From Alkalihalobacillus sp. CinArs1 (GTDB lineage Bacteria > Bacillota > Bacilli > Bacillales > Guptibacillaceae), in NCBI RefSeq assembly GCF_947387515.1, contig NZ_CANDOB010000002.1, positions 1-64,000 of the forward strand: a DNA stretch of 64,000 nucleotides, in the 5' to 3' direction. The translations under genes and the position numbers were made by a program. Positions 29,237 to 37,520 of this stretch are shown in pieces; position 1 is the stretch's first letter, and every line of letters starts with the position of its first letter. Under the pieces are notes generated by a model. That model saw nothing but the letters and a program-made list of their open reading frames with translations, ran no database searches and had not been told where the DNA came from.

Positions 29237-29394
29237 GTGTAACCACCTCAATATGTAGATACTAATAGTTTACCATGTTAATCAAATGATGGGAAAATCT
29301 TCTTGTCATTCGACGTACTTTTTCTTCCGAACTTTCTATTTCGTGAAAGTTTGATATGATAGCAGTTACTCGTGATGAAAGGTAGGGAAACGTA

Positions 29395-29895
29395 ATGCCT
29401 TGGATTAAACCAGCAAAACAATCTGAACTAAAGGAAATGGCAATTTATGAAGAGTTAGAAAAACCTGTTCCTGTATTTAATCGTCTTATTGCGAAAAGCC
29501 CGGAGATCTTTTCGACATTTATGCCGCTCGCGAAAGCAATAAAGAACGGTGTGTTGAATGACTTCGAAACGGAGGCGGTCGTTGTATACGTCTCAAAACT
29601 GAATGGGTGTCACTATTGCTTTGAAGGACATAGTAAGTTGTTAAAGCAGATTAGTAAAAATGACAACATTGTAGAAGAGTTGACGTCATACCGTACTTCA
29701 GACGCTATTCCAGAACATGTGAAAGATATCTTGAACTATGCTGAAAAGCTAGTGTCGAGCCCTAGTGAATTACAAAAAGAAGACTTGGACAAGTTACGTG
29801 AACATGGCTACTCGGAACAGAATATCGTAGAGATTAACCAGCTGATCGCCTATACATCTTACACGAATCAAACTTCGATCGGACTTGGGTTATAA
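29395..29895 (+). CDS. AhpD-like carboxymuconolactone decarboxylase-family protein
   Basis: 166-aa protein of the peroxidase-related AhpD/CMD fold. The redox motif is C72-HY-C75 with His79 (NGCHYCFEGHS), the CxxC-(x3)-H signature of AhpD-type alkylhydroperoxidases. Start with GGTAGGG upstream. Monocistronic, followed by a terminator hairpin that is itself duplicated around a repeat element. A detoxification role for peroxides is likely; the electron donor is unknown. Confidence 0.85.
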   Translation: MPWIKPAKQSELKEMAIYEELEKPVPVFNRLIAKSPEIFSTFMPLAKAIKNGVLNDFETEAVVVYVSKLNGCHYCFEGHSKLLKQISKNDNIVEELTSYRTSDAIPEHVKDILNYAEKLVSSPSELQKEDLDKLREHGYSEQNIVEINQLIAYTSYTNQTSIGLGL

Positions 29896-29900
29896 GAAAG

Positions 29901-29930
29901 AAAACGCTCAGGTAATAAAACCTGAGCGTT
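29901..29930. terminator. Terminator hairpin, left copy
   Basis: AACGCTCAGG-TAATAAAA-CCTGAGCGTT, preceded by an A tract and not followed by T. Same stem as 30193-30222. Confidence 0.75.
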
Positions 29931-30190
29931 CATGAGGAAAGGAGTAGCCCTATGTCATAATTCGGTGCTCCCGATTCCGTAGTCGATGACGATCGCATGC
30001 TTTCCGCGGACGAACGTCCAAGCCCGTTCTACCGCAGGAGTCCGCGATCGTCTCTCCTACTTGAAGAGTATGAATCCCAAACGAACTCTCCGTCCTAAAT
30101 ATAGAATTACTGACCTTCCTTTTATCCATTAACGTTAGATGGAGTGGGAACGTTGGACTTCTCTCATCGCAACACTGAGAATTTTACAAG
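29931..30190 (-). repeat. Dispersed intergenic repeat, copy 2 (inverted)
   Basis: Reverse complement aligns with 17042-17275. Compared with copy 1 it has about 17 extra bases in the loop of the central inverted repeat (near 30017-30034). It lies between two copies of the AhpD-like gene's terminator. No gene; the segment 29931-30190 is otherwise empty. Confidence 0.9.
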
Positions 30191-30192
30191 CT

Positions 30193-30222
30193 TACGCTCA
30201 GGTTAAAAAACCTGAGCGTTTT
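30193..30222 (+). terminator. Terminator hairpin, right copy
   Basis: TACGCTCAGG-TTAAAAAA-CCTGAGCGTTTTAG. Same stem as the left copy, but with the T tract. Confidence 0.8.
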
Positions 30223-30262
30223 AGTTGGCACATCTTATAGGATGATGTTACATTTATTCTGT

Positions 30263-30276
30263 ACCAACCGGTTGGT
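30263..30276. promoter_or_regulatory. Operator palindrome 1 of the second TetR gene
   Basis: Perfect 14-bp palindrome ACCAACCGGTTGGT, 136 bp before the TetR start codon. It pairs in sequence (ACCAAC-NN-GTTGGT) with 30358-30371, 95 bp further on. Confidence 0.8.
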
Positions 30277-30357
30277 TTTAAAAATTGAATATGTCAGCCT
30301 TCCTGTCATTGAGCAGGTGGTGCATGTCTCTTAGGTCATAGCCTATGGTAAAATGAC

Positions 30358-30371
30358 ACCAACTAGTTGGT
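30358..30371. promoter_or_regulatory. Operator palindrome 2 of the second TetR gene
   Basis: Perfect palindrome ACCAACTAGTTGGT just upstream of the TetR ribosome binding site and just downstream of a possible -10 (TAAAAT, 30349-30354). Repressor bound here would block initiation. Confidence 0.85.
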
Positions 30372-30398
30372 TTTACTAACGATTAGAAGGTGATATCT

Positions 30399-30968
30399 AT
30401 GACAAAAAGAGATGAAATCATTAACGCGACTGCTCGACTGATCCATTCAAAGGGATATGAAAGTACGAGCCTTAAAGATATTCTATCCGAATCAGGAATT
30501 GGAAAAGGTCAGTTCTATCATTACTTTTCATCAAAAAGGGATCTTGGAATCGCAGTTGTTGATCACTTTGTTGAAACATGGAATCAACATTTGATAGAGG
30601 ACATTCTTAGAACGGATCAGAGCGGTCGAGAAAAGCTCGATACGATGCTTCATTGGGCTGTGCAATACCATGAGACTCAGGCGAACATCCATGGTTGTCC
30701 GTTTGGAAATCTTGCTCTTGAGATGAGTGAACATGATGAAGTGTTTCGAGAAAAGGTGAATGGACTTCTTCATTCTTGGATTGAAAACCTTGAAGAAGCA
30801 TTGAGAGAGTTTGTCGACGGAGATCCAAAGAAACATGCTCAAACCATTGTAGCTCAGTTAGAAGGCGGCATACTTTTAATGAAAAGTTATCAGGATGTAT
30901 CGATCCTGAAAAATATTGCAGACACGATACGTGTTCACTATCTAAATGAAAAGGAGTTTTACACATGA
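30399..30968 (+). CDS. TetR-family regulator
   Basis: 189-aa regulator; helix-turn-helix in residues 5-50 (LIHSKGYESTSLKDILSESGIGKGQFYHYFSSKRDL), then a helical ligand domain of the YxaF/LmrA-like C-terminal type. GTG 30390 is also in frame, but AGAAGGTGA supports ATG 30399. It overlaps the OsmC-family gene by 4 nt and probably autoregulates both through the two ACCAAC-NN-GTTGGT palindromes. Conserved Cys in IHGCPFGN could be redox-active, which would suit an electrophile or oxidant signal; that is inference. Confidence 0.88.
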   Translation: MTKRDEIINATARLIHSKGYESTSLKDILSESGIGKGQFYHYFSSKRDLGIAVVDHFVETWNQHLIEDILRTDQSGREKLDTMLHWAVQYHETQANIHGCPFGNLALEMSEHDEVFREKVNGLLHSWIENLEEALREFVDGDPKKHAQTIVAQLEGGILLMKSYQDVSILKNIADTIRVHYLNEKEFYT

Positions 30969-31393
30969 TCGAAAAAATTACAGCAGTATCTAAAGGAATG
31001 AATACAGAAGGTCTTTCTCACGGTCATAAGATCGTTATCGATGAGCCAGCAAACATGGGTGGTACTGACGAAGGTGCAAACCCACTTGCGACACTACTTG
31101 CATCATTAGCTGGTTGTGAAAATGCGATCGCAAACTTCGTAGCGAAGGAAATCGACTTCGACCTTCAAGGAATTGAATTCGCGATCAATGGTGAACTAGA
31201 TCCAAAAGGAATGATGGGAGCAGAAGGCGTTCGCCCTTATTTCCAAAAGATCAACGTTGATGCAAAAGTAAAAACATCTGAAAGCGAAGAGCGCGTTCAA
31301 GAACTTCAGCGTATCGTAGATTCTCGTTGCCCTGTTTACACGACTCTTGAAGCTGCTGATGTTGAAATGACTGCTAACTGGACAAAAGCATAA
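30965..31393 (+). CDS. OsmC-family protein (thiol peroxidase fold)
   Basis: 142-aa OsmC/Ohr superfamily protein with the two family cysteines, C51 (LAGCENA) and C122 (DSRCPVY). It belongs to the YhfA-like branch rather than to Ohr proper (a true Ohr is at 62872). ATGA overlap with the TetR gene. Probably reduces organic hydroperoxides or related electrophiles, and is induced when the repressor lets go. Confidence 0.88.
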   Translation: MIEKITAVSKGMNTEGLSHGHKIVIDEPANMGGTDEGANPLATLLASLAGCENAIANFVAKEIDFDLQGIEFAINGELDPKGMMGAEGVRPYFQKINVDAKVKTSESEERVQELQRIVDSRCPVYTTLEAADVEMTANWTKA

Positions 31394-31399
31394 GCAAAA

Positions 31400-31437
31400 A
31401 AAAGCGTACATCTCTTAACGGGATGTACGCTTTCTTT
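31400..31437. terminator. Bidirectional terminator between osmC-type gene and amidase
   Basis: AAAGCGTACATC, 9-nt loop, GATGTACGCTTT with T-rich tail on plus and A/T-rich tail on minus. Confidence 0.85.
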
Positions 31438-31438
31438 A

Positions 31439-33187
31439 TTAGTTCTTGTAATAATCGATTACACCTTGATAGATACCTTCTGCTAGTTTCTCTCTGTAGG
31501 ATTGCGTTAAGAGGAGCTTATATTCCTCATTATTCGATAGGAATCCAACCTCTACAAGAACAGCAGCCATCGTTGATTCACGAATAACAGAAAAGCTTGC
31601 GTGTTTCACACCTCGATCTCTCGCGTTCGTTACTTCGATCAAACGCTTTTGGATGCTTGCTGCAAGTGCTTTACTTTCTTCTGAGCTATATTTGCTGTAC
31701 CAATATGTCTCGATCCCATGAGCTGCTTCAGGACCTGCGTTTGTATGAACACTTATGAAAGAGTCAGCATCGATATGGTTTGCCATATCTGAGCGATCCT
31801 CAAGTTCAAGAAACGTATCGTCTTTTCTCGTCATCACAACGTTTGCTCCAGCTTGTTTTAACTTTTTCTCTAAGAACGTGGAGACATCAAGATTGATATC
31901 CTTTTCTAAAAGGTTCCCTCTGCTTGCACCTGGATCATGATCACCGTGTCCTGGGTCAACAACAATCGTAAGGCCATTCAATACATCACTCGTCTTCATA
32001 AGAAGGTAAGCTCCATGAACGTAAGCAAATTGACCATTGTACTTAATCTTCACCCAGTCTCCTTCAAATCCATAGATCGTCACTTCAGAATGCTCTAGAA
32101 GCGCACCGATTTTCGTACCAGAAAGGGTTGGAGCAGTTCTAACGTTTAGGCTTGAAGCCGTCACGACAGCAGTACCTAATGCAACTTCTTCAGTAGTTTG
32201 CTTGCTTTCGTAAGAATCGACTACCTTAGATGGAAGTGCTCCTTCTCCACCTAGAACTTTTATTGATTTAGCATTATCTTTCAAATATGACTTTACATCT
32301 GTAACAACACTAGAGTGGTGAGACAACACGATCGGTGCATCTAGTTTTTGTGATAGTCCAGCTGCTGCAACTGCATCCGGATAGTCTTCTTTATCATTCT
32401 GTGTAGACGTTCCTCTTACAACAATGAAAGAAGAGCTAGATTTAAAGAATGCTTGATTGATCGCTAGGTTTGTTTGAAAACGATCGTCTCCAGACAAACG
32501 AGTCACACTTTTACCCTGCTGTTCTAATGATGTTTTGACAGATTGAGATAGTACAGAGTCTCCACCGATCAAATAAACATATTTTACGTTAGATGGAAGA
32601 GACGGTGCTTTTGTTTTTGATGTTAAGTAAATCGGGTAATGTTTGATTGCAGCTACACTAGACGCCGATAAAGAGTCAGCGACAGTTTGCCCGTTTACAA
32701 CGATCGCTGTGTTAGACTTGTCGAGTCCAGCTGCTTTGTTGATGGCTTCAGCAGTAGTATAGCGATCCGATCCTTCTAAACGAACGACTGAATAATGTTT
32801 CTTCAATTCATTCTCTACTCCAGAACTAATAGCGCCTGTTCCACCTAAAATATACACTTTCTTTGCATTGAGACGATCCATCTCTTTTTTTACACGATCG
32901 TCAAGTTTTGTTGAATGTGTTAGTAGGATTGGAGCTTGCTTTACTCCTACTAACCCTGAGCTTGCTAGTGCATCGTAAGGCATATCCGCTCTTGTAAGAA
33001 TAACTGCTTTTTCGGATGTTGCGAGTTGACTTGGCCAAGACTCTTTCGATACTTCGATTGCTGTACTGATACGGTCTACTCCACTAATACGATCTACGTT
33101 ACTATTAGCAGAAGTTTCGCTTGGTAGAGTAAAGCCGAATAGCAGTGCGATGACTCCTAGAAACAGAATGATACGCTTTTGCAACAT
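31439..33187 (-). CDS. N-acetylmuramoyl-L-alanine amidase with CWB2 repeats (LytC-like)
   Basis: 582-aa exported autolysin that cuts the MurNAc-L-Ala bond of peptidoglycan. Order: signal peptide (1-27), three cell-wall-binding type 2 repeats (about 33-320, each with an RxxG-DR-TAxxI motif such as VDRISGVDRISTAIEVS), an SH3-like domain (about 340-400) and an Amidase_3 catalytic domain (about 408-580). Zinc/catalytic motifs are VVDPGHGDHDPG, NLLEKDIN, ISVHTNA and VEVGFLSN. AGGGGGA lies very close to the ATG; the following TTG codon could also start. Monocistronic. Confidence 0.92.
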   Translation of the reverse strand: MLQKRIILFLGVIALLFGFTLPSETSANSNVDRISGVDRISTAIEVSKESWPSQLATSEKAVILTRADMPYDALASSGLVGVKQAPILLTHSTKLDDRVKKEMDRLNAKKVYILGGTGAISSGVENELKKHYSVVRLEGSDRYTTAEAINKAAGLDKSNTAIVVNGQTVADSLSASSVAAIKHYPIYLTSKTKAPSLPSNVKYVYLIGGDSVLSQSVKTSLEQQGKSVTRLSGDDRFQTNLAINQAFFKSSSSFIVVRGTSTQNDKEDYPDAVAAAGLSQKLDAPIVLSHHSSVVTDVKSYLKDNAKSIKVLGGEGALPSKVVDSYESKQTTEEVALGTAVVTASSLNVRTAPTLSGTKIGALLEHSEVTIYGFEGDWVKIKYNGQFAYVHGAYLLMKTSDVLNGLTIVVDPGHGDHDPGASRGNLLEKDINLDVSTFLEKKLKQAGANVVMTRKDDTFLELEDRSDMANHIDADSFISVHTNAGPEAAHGIETYWYSKYSSEESKALAASIQKRLIEVTNARDRGVKHASFSVIRESTMAAVLVEVGFLSNNEEYKLLLTQSYREKLAEGIYQGVIDYYKN

Positions 33188-33433
33188 AATTCCCCCTATT
33201 TTTGTTCCTTTTACCTCAGTGACGATAGATATGTAAAAAACGATCCCCCTTTATCTATAAACGTTATCGATGACTTGCATAATGTATATATCGGTGGGGA
33301 ATTTAAGGGTTTTTAGTAGACCATTGTACTAATTACAGGTTTTATATCGAATTTTGTTTTTAGTAAAAAGGATTTGAAGTGTTGACTAAATATTCCTAAT
33401 TCTTTAAACTGAGTTCAACACATAACGGAAGGA

Positions 33434-33459
33434 ATGGTTAAGGAGCAATGAAAACCTAA
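33434..33459 (+). CDS. Minimal upstream ORFs in the VmlR-like leader
   Basis: Two tiny ORFs overlap by ATGA: M-V-K-E-Q (33434-33451) and M-K-T (33448-33459), each behind a GGAAGG or AAGGAG site, though spacing is short. They directly precede an 11-bp terminator stem whose 5' arm includes the second stop codon. I recall that B. subtilis vmlR is likewise controlled by attenuation with a very short upstream ORF. Translation is not certain. Confidence 0.5.
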
Positions 33460-33532
33460 TCTTATTATTCTAGATCAACTTTCAAATACTGAAATTGAGA
33501 TTCTGGAGAATAAGATTAGTCTGTCCTTTTTT
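33456..33532 (+). terminator. Attenuator hairpin of the VmlR-like gene
   Basis: CTAATCTTATT (33456-33466) pairs perfectly with AATAAGATTAG (33509-33519); the 42-nt interior can fold further. A T6 run follows. A second small stem (TGAGCAT/ATGCTCA, 33542-33567) comes after it. Confidence 0.75.
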
Positions 33533-33595
33533 ACCATTCGTTGAGCATGCTTATTTGGCTATGCTCAGCCTTCTTTGGGAACAGGTCTGACGTAT

Positions 33596-33620
33596 CTCTC
33601 CAGAATTGGGGAGTTTTTTT
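33596..33620 (+). terminator. Start-proximal terminator of the VmlR-like leader
   Basis: CTCTCC-AGAATT-GGGGAG with T7, 28 nt before the ABC-F start. Rest of 33188-33440 holds no visible gene. Confidence 0.8.
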
Positions 33621-33647
33621 AATTCCCTAAGAAAATAGGGAGGCGTT

Positions 33648-35312
33648 ATGATGACGAATATGATTTCGGTAAGAAATTTAACTAAAGCGTTTGAGGAAAA
33701 AATGTTGTTCGAAAATGTGAACCTTACTATAGAGCATGGCGAGAGGATCGGGATCGTCGGAGCGAACGGAGCTGGAAAGACGTCGCTTGCCAATATCCTG
33801 ACTGGGTATTCTAAGCAGGACGATGGGGCAGTCGATGTGAGAGGTTCGGTTGGCTATTTGCAGCAATCGACTGAAATGAAGGCTTCCAATGCCTCCTCGA
33901 TAAATGGTGAATTCCTAAAACGGACGAAAGAGCTCGGTATGGTCAGGGAGTATTCAGGAAGTGAAACTCACTTGAGCGGAGGTGAGAAGCTAAAGCTCTC
34001 ACTTGCGAAAATATGGGCAGCCAATCCTGATATCCTCCTGTTGGATGAACCGACAAATCACCTTGACCTAAAAGGAGTGGAATGGCTGATCAATGAGCTT
34101 TCTTCTTTTGAAGGAGCGGTATTGATCATCTCACACGACCGTTACTTTCTAGATAGAAGCGTAAATAGGGTTATCGAAATAGAAGATCGGCAGGTTCATG
34201 AGTATGTAGGAAATTATTCCGACTATCGTGCTGAGAAGAAACGGAGATATGATGAGAAGCTTCATCATTACCACGTTCAAGAAAGTGAACGAAAACGAAT
34301 TGAAAAGCATCTGGCGTCTTTAGAGAATTGGTCAGAAAAAGCTCATAATGATTCAACAAAACAAGAAGGTAAGAAAGAGTATTATCGTATGAAGGCGAAA
34401 AAAATGGATAAGCAGGTGAAGTCTACTCGTAAGCAGCTTCAAAAGAAACTCGATGATAGTGGGATCGAGCGACCGAAAGATGAGCAGAAAGTGCGTTTTC
34501 AATTCCAAGAAAGCACGGGTCACGGTAAGAGAATAATTGAAGCGAGCGATATAGCAGTCCGGTTTAACGATCGTACGCTTTTCGACAAAACCTCTTTTTA
34601 TATAAAAAAAGGGGAAAGAGTCGGGATCGTAGGTGATAACGGATGTGGAAAAACAACGTTATTACGTCTTTTTGTAGAAGAAAAAGAATGTTCAGAAGGG
34701 GAGGTATGGCGAAGTCCATCGTTATCGATCGGCTATCTTTCTCAAGATGTACATGACCTGCCTGAAGACAAGGATGCGATCGAAGCTCTTGGTTATATAA
34801 CGAGAGACGACATTTATCAAGCGAAAACGATACTAGCAACGATGGGACTTGAGCGAACGAGGCAAACGATTCCCATACGAATGTTGAGTCTCGGTGAGCG
34901 AACGAAAATTAAGCTAACCGGTATACTTATGAACAAACATGATGTGTTAGTCTTGGATGAACCGACAAATCATTTGGATTTGCCTTCTAGAGAACAATTG
35001 GAGGAAACGTTGATGGAATTTGGTGGAACCGTGATCGTTGTATCACATGATCGCTATTTCATGGATAAAATGTGCGATCGTCTACTCGTCCATGAGGAGA
35101 ACAGGTTTCATCGAGTTGAAATGGGGCTATCAGAATATGAAACAAAGAAAAAAAGCACGACTGATCCTACGAGTGAGGAGCAGAAAATGCTTTTAGAAAA
35201 TAGCATATCAGCTATTATTAGTGAGATTAGTTTACTGCCTCCAGGTGATCCTAAAATAAAGGAGCTGGATGTTGAGTTATCAAACTTGACGAAGAAAAAA
35301 CGAGAGAGTTAG
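33648..35312 (+). CDS. vmlR: ABC-F ribosome protection protein, VmlR-like
   Basis: 554-aa ABC-F protein close in length and text to B. subtilis VmlR (547 aa), which removes lincosamide, streptogramin A and pleuromutilin drugs from the ribosome. Domain 1: GANGAGKTS, LSGGEK, ILLLDEPTNHLD. Domain 2: GDNGCGKTT, LSLGER, LVLDEPTNHLDLPSREQLEETL. The interdomain arm ENWSEKAHNDSTKQEGKKEY closely follows VmlR. GGGAGGCG precedes the ATG. It is monocistronic behind a terminator-rich leader. The drug profile cannot be read from the sequence. Confidence 0.87.
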   Translation: MMTNMISVRNLTKAFEEKMLFENVNLTIEHGERIGIVGANGAGKTSLANILTGYSKQDDGAVDVRGSVGYLQQSTEMKASNASSINGEFLKRTKELGMVREYSGSETHLSGGEKLKLSLAKIWAANPDILLLDEPTNHLDLKGVEWLINELSSFEGAVLIISHDRYFLDRSVNRVIEIEDRQVHEYVGNYSDYRAEKKRRYDEKLHHYHVQESERKRIEKHLASLENWSEKAHNDSTKQEGKKEYYRMKAKKMDKQVKSTRKQLQKKLDDSGIERPKDEQKVRFQFQESTGHGKRIIEASDIAVRFNDRTLFDKTSFYIKKGERVGIVGDNGCGKTTLLRLFVEEKECSEGEVWRSPSLSIGYLSQDVHDLPEDKDAIEALGYITRDDIYQAKTILATMGLERTRQTIPIRMLSLGERTKIKLTGILMNKHDVLVLDEPTNHLDLPSREQLEETLMEFGGTVIVVSHDRYFMDKMCDRLLVHEENRFHRVEMGLSEYETKKKSTTDPTSEEQKMLLENSISAIISEISLLPPGDPKIKELDVELSNLTKKKRES

Positions 35313-35491
35313 ACATCCTCAACAGCAAAGAACTTATCGATCGAGTAGAGGTCTGCTTTTGGATTGTCGCGGAGAAGCAGGAAGCCTTCCCGGTGAGCTT
35401 CTTCAAAATTATCGTATTCATCTTCAGATCGATAGATTTCTTTACGGTTTTCGTTATACAACGTAATAGAGTAATATTCTTTTATTTCCAT
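35309..35491 (-). CDS. Small acidic protein of unknown function
   Basis: 60-aa soluble protein (MEIKEYYSITLYNENRKEIYRSEDE...) with alternating charged and aromatic residues. The frame opens at 35500, but AAGGAG abuts that codon and fits ATG 35491 better. Its stop overlaps the stop of the VmlR-like gene by 4 nt on the opposite strand. No family recognised. Confidence 0.65.
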   Translation of the reverse strand: MEIKEYYSITLYNENRKEIYRSEDEYDNFEEAHREGFLLLRDNPKADLYSIDKFFAVEDV

Positions 35492-35621
35492 CTTCCTCAT
35501 CTCCTTCCTATTGGTTATTACTAGTTTTATTCAAATCTAGTAAAGTTTATACTAATAAATTTATGAAAGATCGTTGAACGGGTATACTAATGGAAAGATA
35601 ACTAGTAGGGAGGTTAATGCG

Positions 35622-36353
35622 ATGCACGTAGGTACGATTTCAGAGATCACCAGACACCCGGTCAAATCGATGCGCGGAGAGAAAGTAAGTGAAACGAGAG
35701 TTATGAACTATGGTTTGTATGGGGATCGTAGCCATGCACTCATCGATGAAAAAGAGTCGTTTCTTACGATTACACAATTTCCTGACATGGTCACATACAA
35801 AGCTTCCTTTGACGGACCGGATTCGCTCACGGCTTTTCCTGAGCCAATCGTTACGACAATGTCAGGAGAAAGCTATAGATGGTCAGATTCTGAATGGCTT
35901 GAAGAAATGGAAGAACGTTCTTCTAAAAAACTCCAAAAGGTCTCTTATCACCCAGAACATGTGCCGACTGGTGCGATCGAAGAGGCGAACCTTTTGATGG
36001 TTACGGATGCTTCCCTCGAAGCGTTATCAGAGGCTTGGGGGAAACATGTTGATGATCGTAGGTTTCGCCCTAATTTGAAGCTTGAATTAAACAGTCAAGA
36101 AGCGTTCATTGAACAAGAATGGATCGGGAGTACCCTTCAAATCGGAGAACATGTTAAAGTGATGGTCACTGGTCCATGTGAACGCTGTATGATTATTACG
36201 GTGGATCCTGAAAGTGGTCTTAGACAACCAGATCTGTTGAAGAGAGTTGCAAAACATCACCGAAATCATTTTGGGATCTACTTACGTGTTATCGAGACTG
36301 GACCGATTAAAATTGGTGACGACGTTCACTTGATCGATCGCGACTCACTATAG
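35622..36353 (+). CDS. MOSC-domain protein
   Basis: 243-aa protein with an N-terminal MOSC_N beta-barrel (ISEITRHPVKSMRGEKVSE) and a C-terminal MOSC domain whose Cys motif is GPCERCMIITVD. MOSC proteins bind molybdenum cofactor, transfer sulfur to it, or act as amidoxime-reducing components. No Moco genes are adjacent. The frame opens at 35574; AGGGAGG at 35607-35613 fixes ATG 35622. A 21-nt gap leads to the EamA gene, so the two may be co-transcribed. Confidence 0.88.
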   Translation: MHVGTISEITRHPVKSMRGEKVSETRVMNYGLYGDRSHALIDEKESFLTITQFPDMVTYKASFDGPDSLTAFPEPIVTTMSGESYRWSDSEWLEEMEERSSKKLQKVSYHPEHVPTGAIEEANLLMVTDASLEALSEAWGKHVDDRRFRPNLKLELNSQEAFIEQEWIGSTLQIGEHVKVMVTGPCERCMIITVDPESGLRQPDLLKRVAKHHRNHFGIYLRVIETGPIKIGDDVHLIDRDSL

Positions 36354-36374
36354 ATAAAAGAAAGAAGGAATACT

Positions 36375-37298
36375 TTGAAGAATTTTGTATTGTATGGTGG
36401 GCTGCTTTTACTCATGGTCATATGGGGATTTAACGTAGTTGCGATTAAATTGCTCGTCAACACCTTCACACCTGTGATGATTCAATCGATTCGTATTTTT
36501 ACTGCTGGATTAGTCGTACTTGCTGTCGTTCTCATCGGAAAGGATTTGAGAAAGATTTCCTTTAAAGAAGCAGGGTACATCAGTGCGGGGGCGATTACAG
36601 GAGTGGTGTGCCATCATTCCTTCCTAGCGCTAGGGTTAACGAGCACAACCGCTTCAAACGCAGGACTCATATTGGGACTTGTTCCACTCATGACAGCATT
36701 CTTTGCTGTTTTATTTCTAAAAGACAAGATGACGTTCACAAAAGGAGCTGGTATTCTACTCGCGCTTGTTGGTGTTTCGTTTGTCGTATTGAGTGGACAT
36801 AATCAGCCAGGCTCTGTCTCGAGTGGGGATTTTCTCGTCTTCTTATCGGTAGTGACACAGGCGATCAGCTTTATTTTCATTAAAAAAGGAACGGAGACGA
36901 TGGGACCAAGGCTTATGACGGGGTGGATGCTTCTGGTTGGCTCCTCTACGTTATTTATCATTGCGCTCGTCATTGAGCCGAGCGGTGTTGGGACCTTAAC
37001 ACAATCACAGTGGCCGATCTGGAGTGTTTTTGCAGCATCTGCTATTTTTGCTACAGGGTTAGGGCATATGTTTTATAACAAAGCGATCTCCCATATCGGT
37101 CCAGGAGAAGTGGCGATCTTTAATAATTTGACTCCATTTTTTGCTTTGATTGGATCAGCGATTTTCCTAGGAGAACAGATCGGATTGTCTCAAATAGTAG
37201 GGTTTGTGTTGATCGTATGCGGCGTCATGCTGGGGAATGGAACGGTTCAGTATGTGATGAGAAGGAAACAGCATACTTATTCTGGTGTAAAAGGTTAA
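36375..37298 (+). CDS. EamA-family (DMT) transporter
   Basis: 307-aa inner-membrane protein with ten predicted helices in two EamA repeats (about 8-135 and 150-290). Landmarks are LLLMVIWGFNVVAIKLLV and a C-terminal IGPGEVAIFNNLTPFFALIGSAIFLGE. TTG start, after GAAGGAA. Substrate unknown; the family exports amino acids, metabolites or drugs. A terminator lies about 100 nt downstream. Confidence 0.87.
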   Translation: MKNFVLYGGLLLLMVIWGFNVVAIKLLVNTFTPVMIQSIRIFTAGLVVLAVVLIGKDLRKISFKEAGYISAGAITGVVCHHSFLALGLTSTTASNAGLILGLVPLMTAFFAVLFLKDKMTFTKGAGILLALVGVSFVVLSGHNQPGSVSSGDFLVFLSVVTQAISFIFIKKGTETMGPRLMTGWMLLVGSSTLFIIALVIEPSGVGTLTQSQWPIWSVFAASAIFATGLGHMFYNKAISHIGPGEVAIFNNLTPFFALIGSAIFLGEQIGLSQIVGFVLIVCGVMLGNGTVQYVMRRKQHTYSGVKG

Positions 37299-37398
37299 AA
37301 TTTCTTGTGAATATGACGTTAATTCACCTGGTTATCCGGGTACGAGCATTAATGAAGCCCCCGTCCCATGGATGGGATGCTTCGATTTCCACACAGGA

Positions 37399-37434
37399 GG
37401 GAACCCATCCATGAGATGGGGTCCCATTTTTTTT
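37399..37434 (+). terminator. Terminator with competing upstream arm
   Basis: GGGA-CCCATC-CATGA-GATGGG-TCCC with one internal mismatch and T8. An upstream segment CATGGATGGG (about 37368-37377) is complementary to CCCATCCATG of this hairpin, so an alternative structure exists. A 37-codon ORF starts inside it (ATG 37411, after AGGAGGG) and its stop overlaps the TTG start at 37521. Confidence 0.75.
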
Positions 37435-37520
37435 GCCCTCAGGCTGTCATATACTGTCAGAATTTTCTGTGGTAAACTAGTAGGTGCGACTAAACGGAAA
37501 CTTGCAGAGGGGGAGACAGA

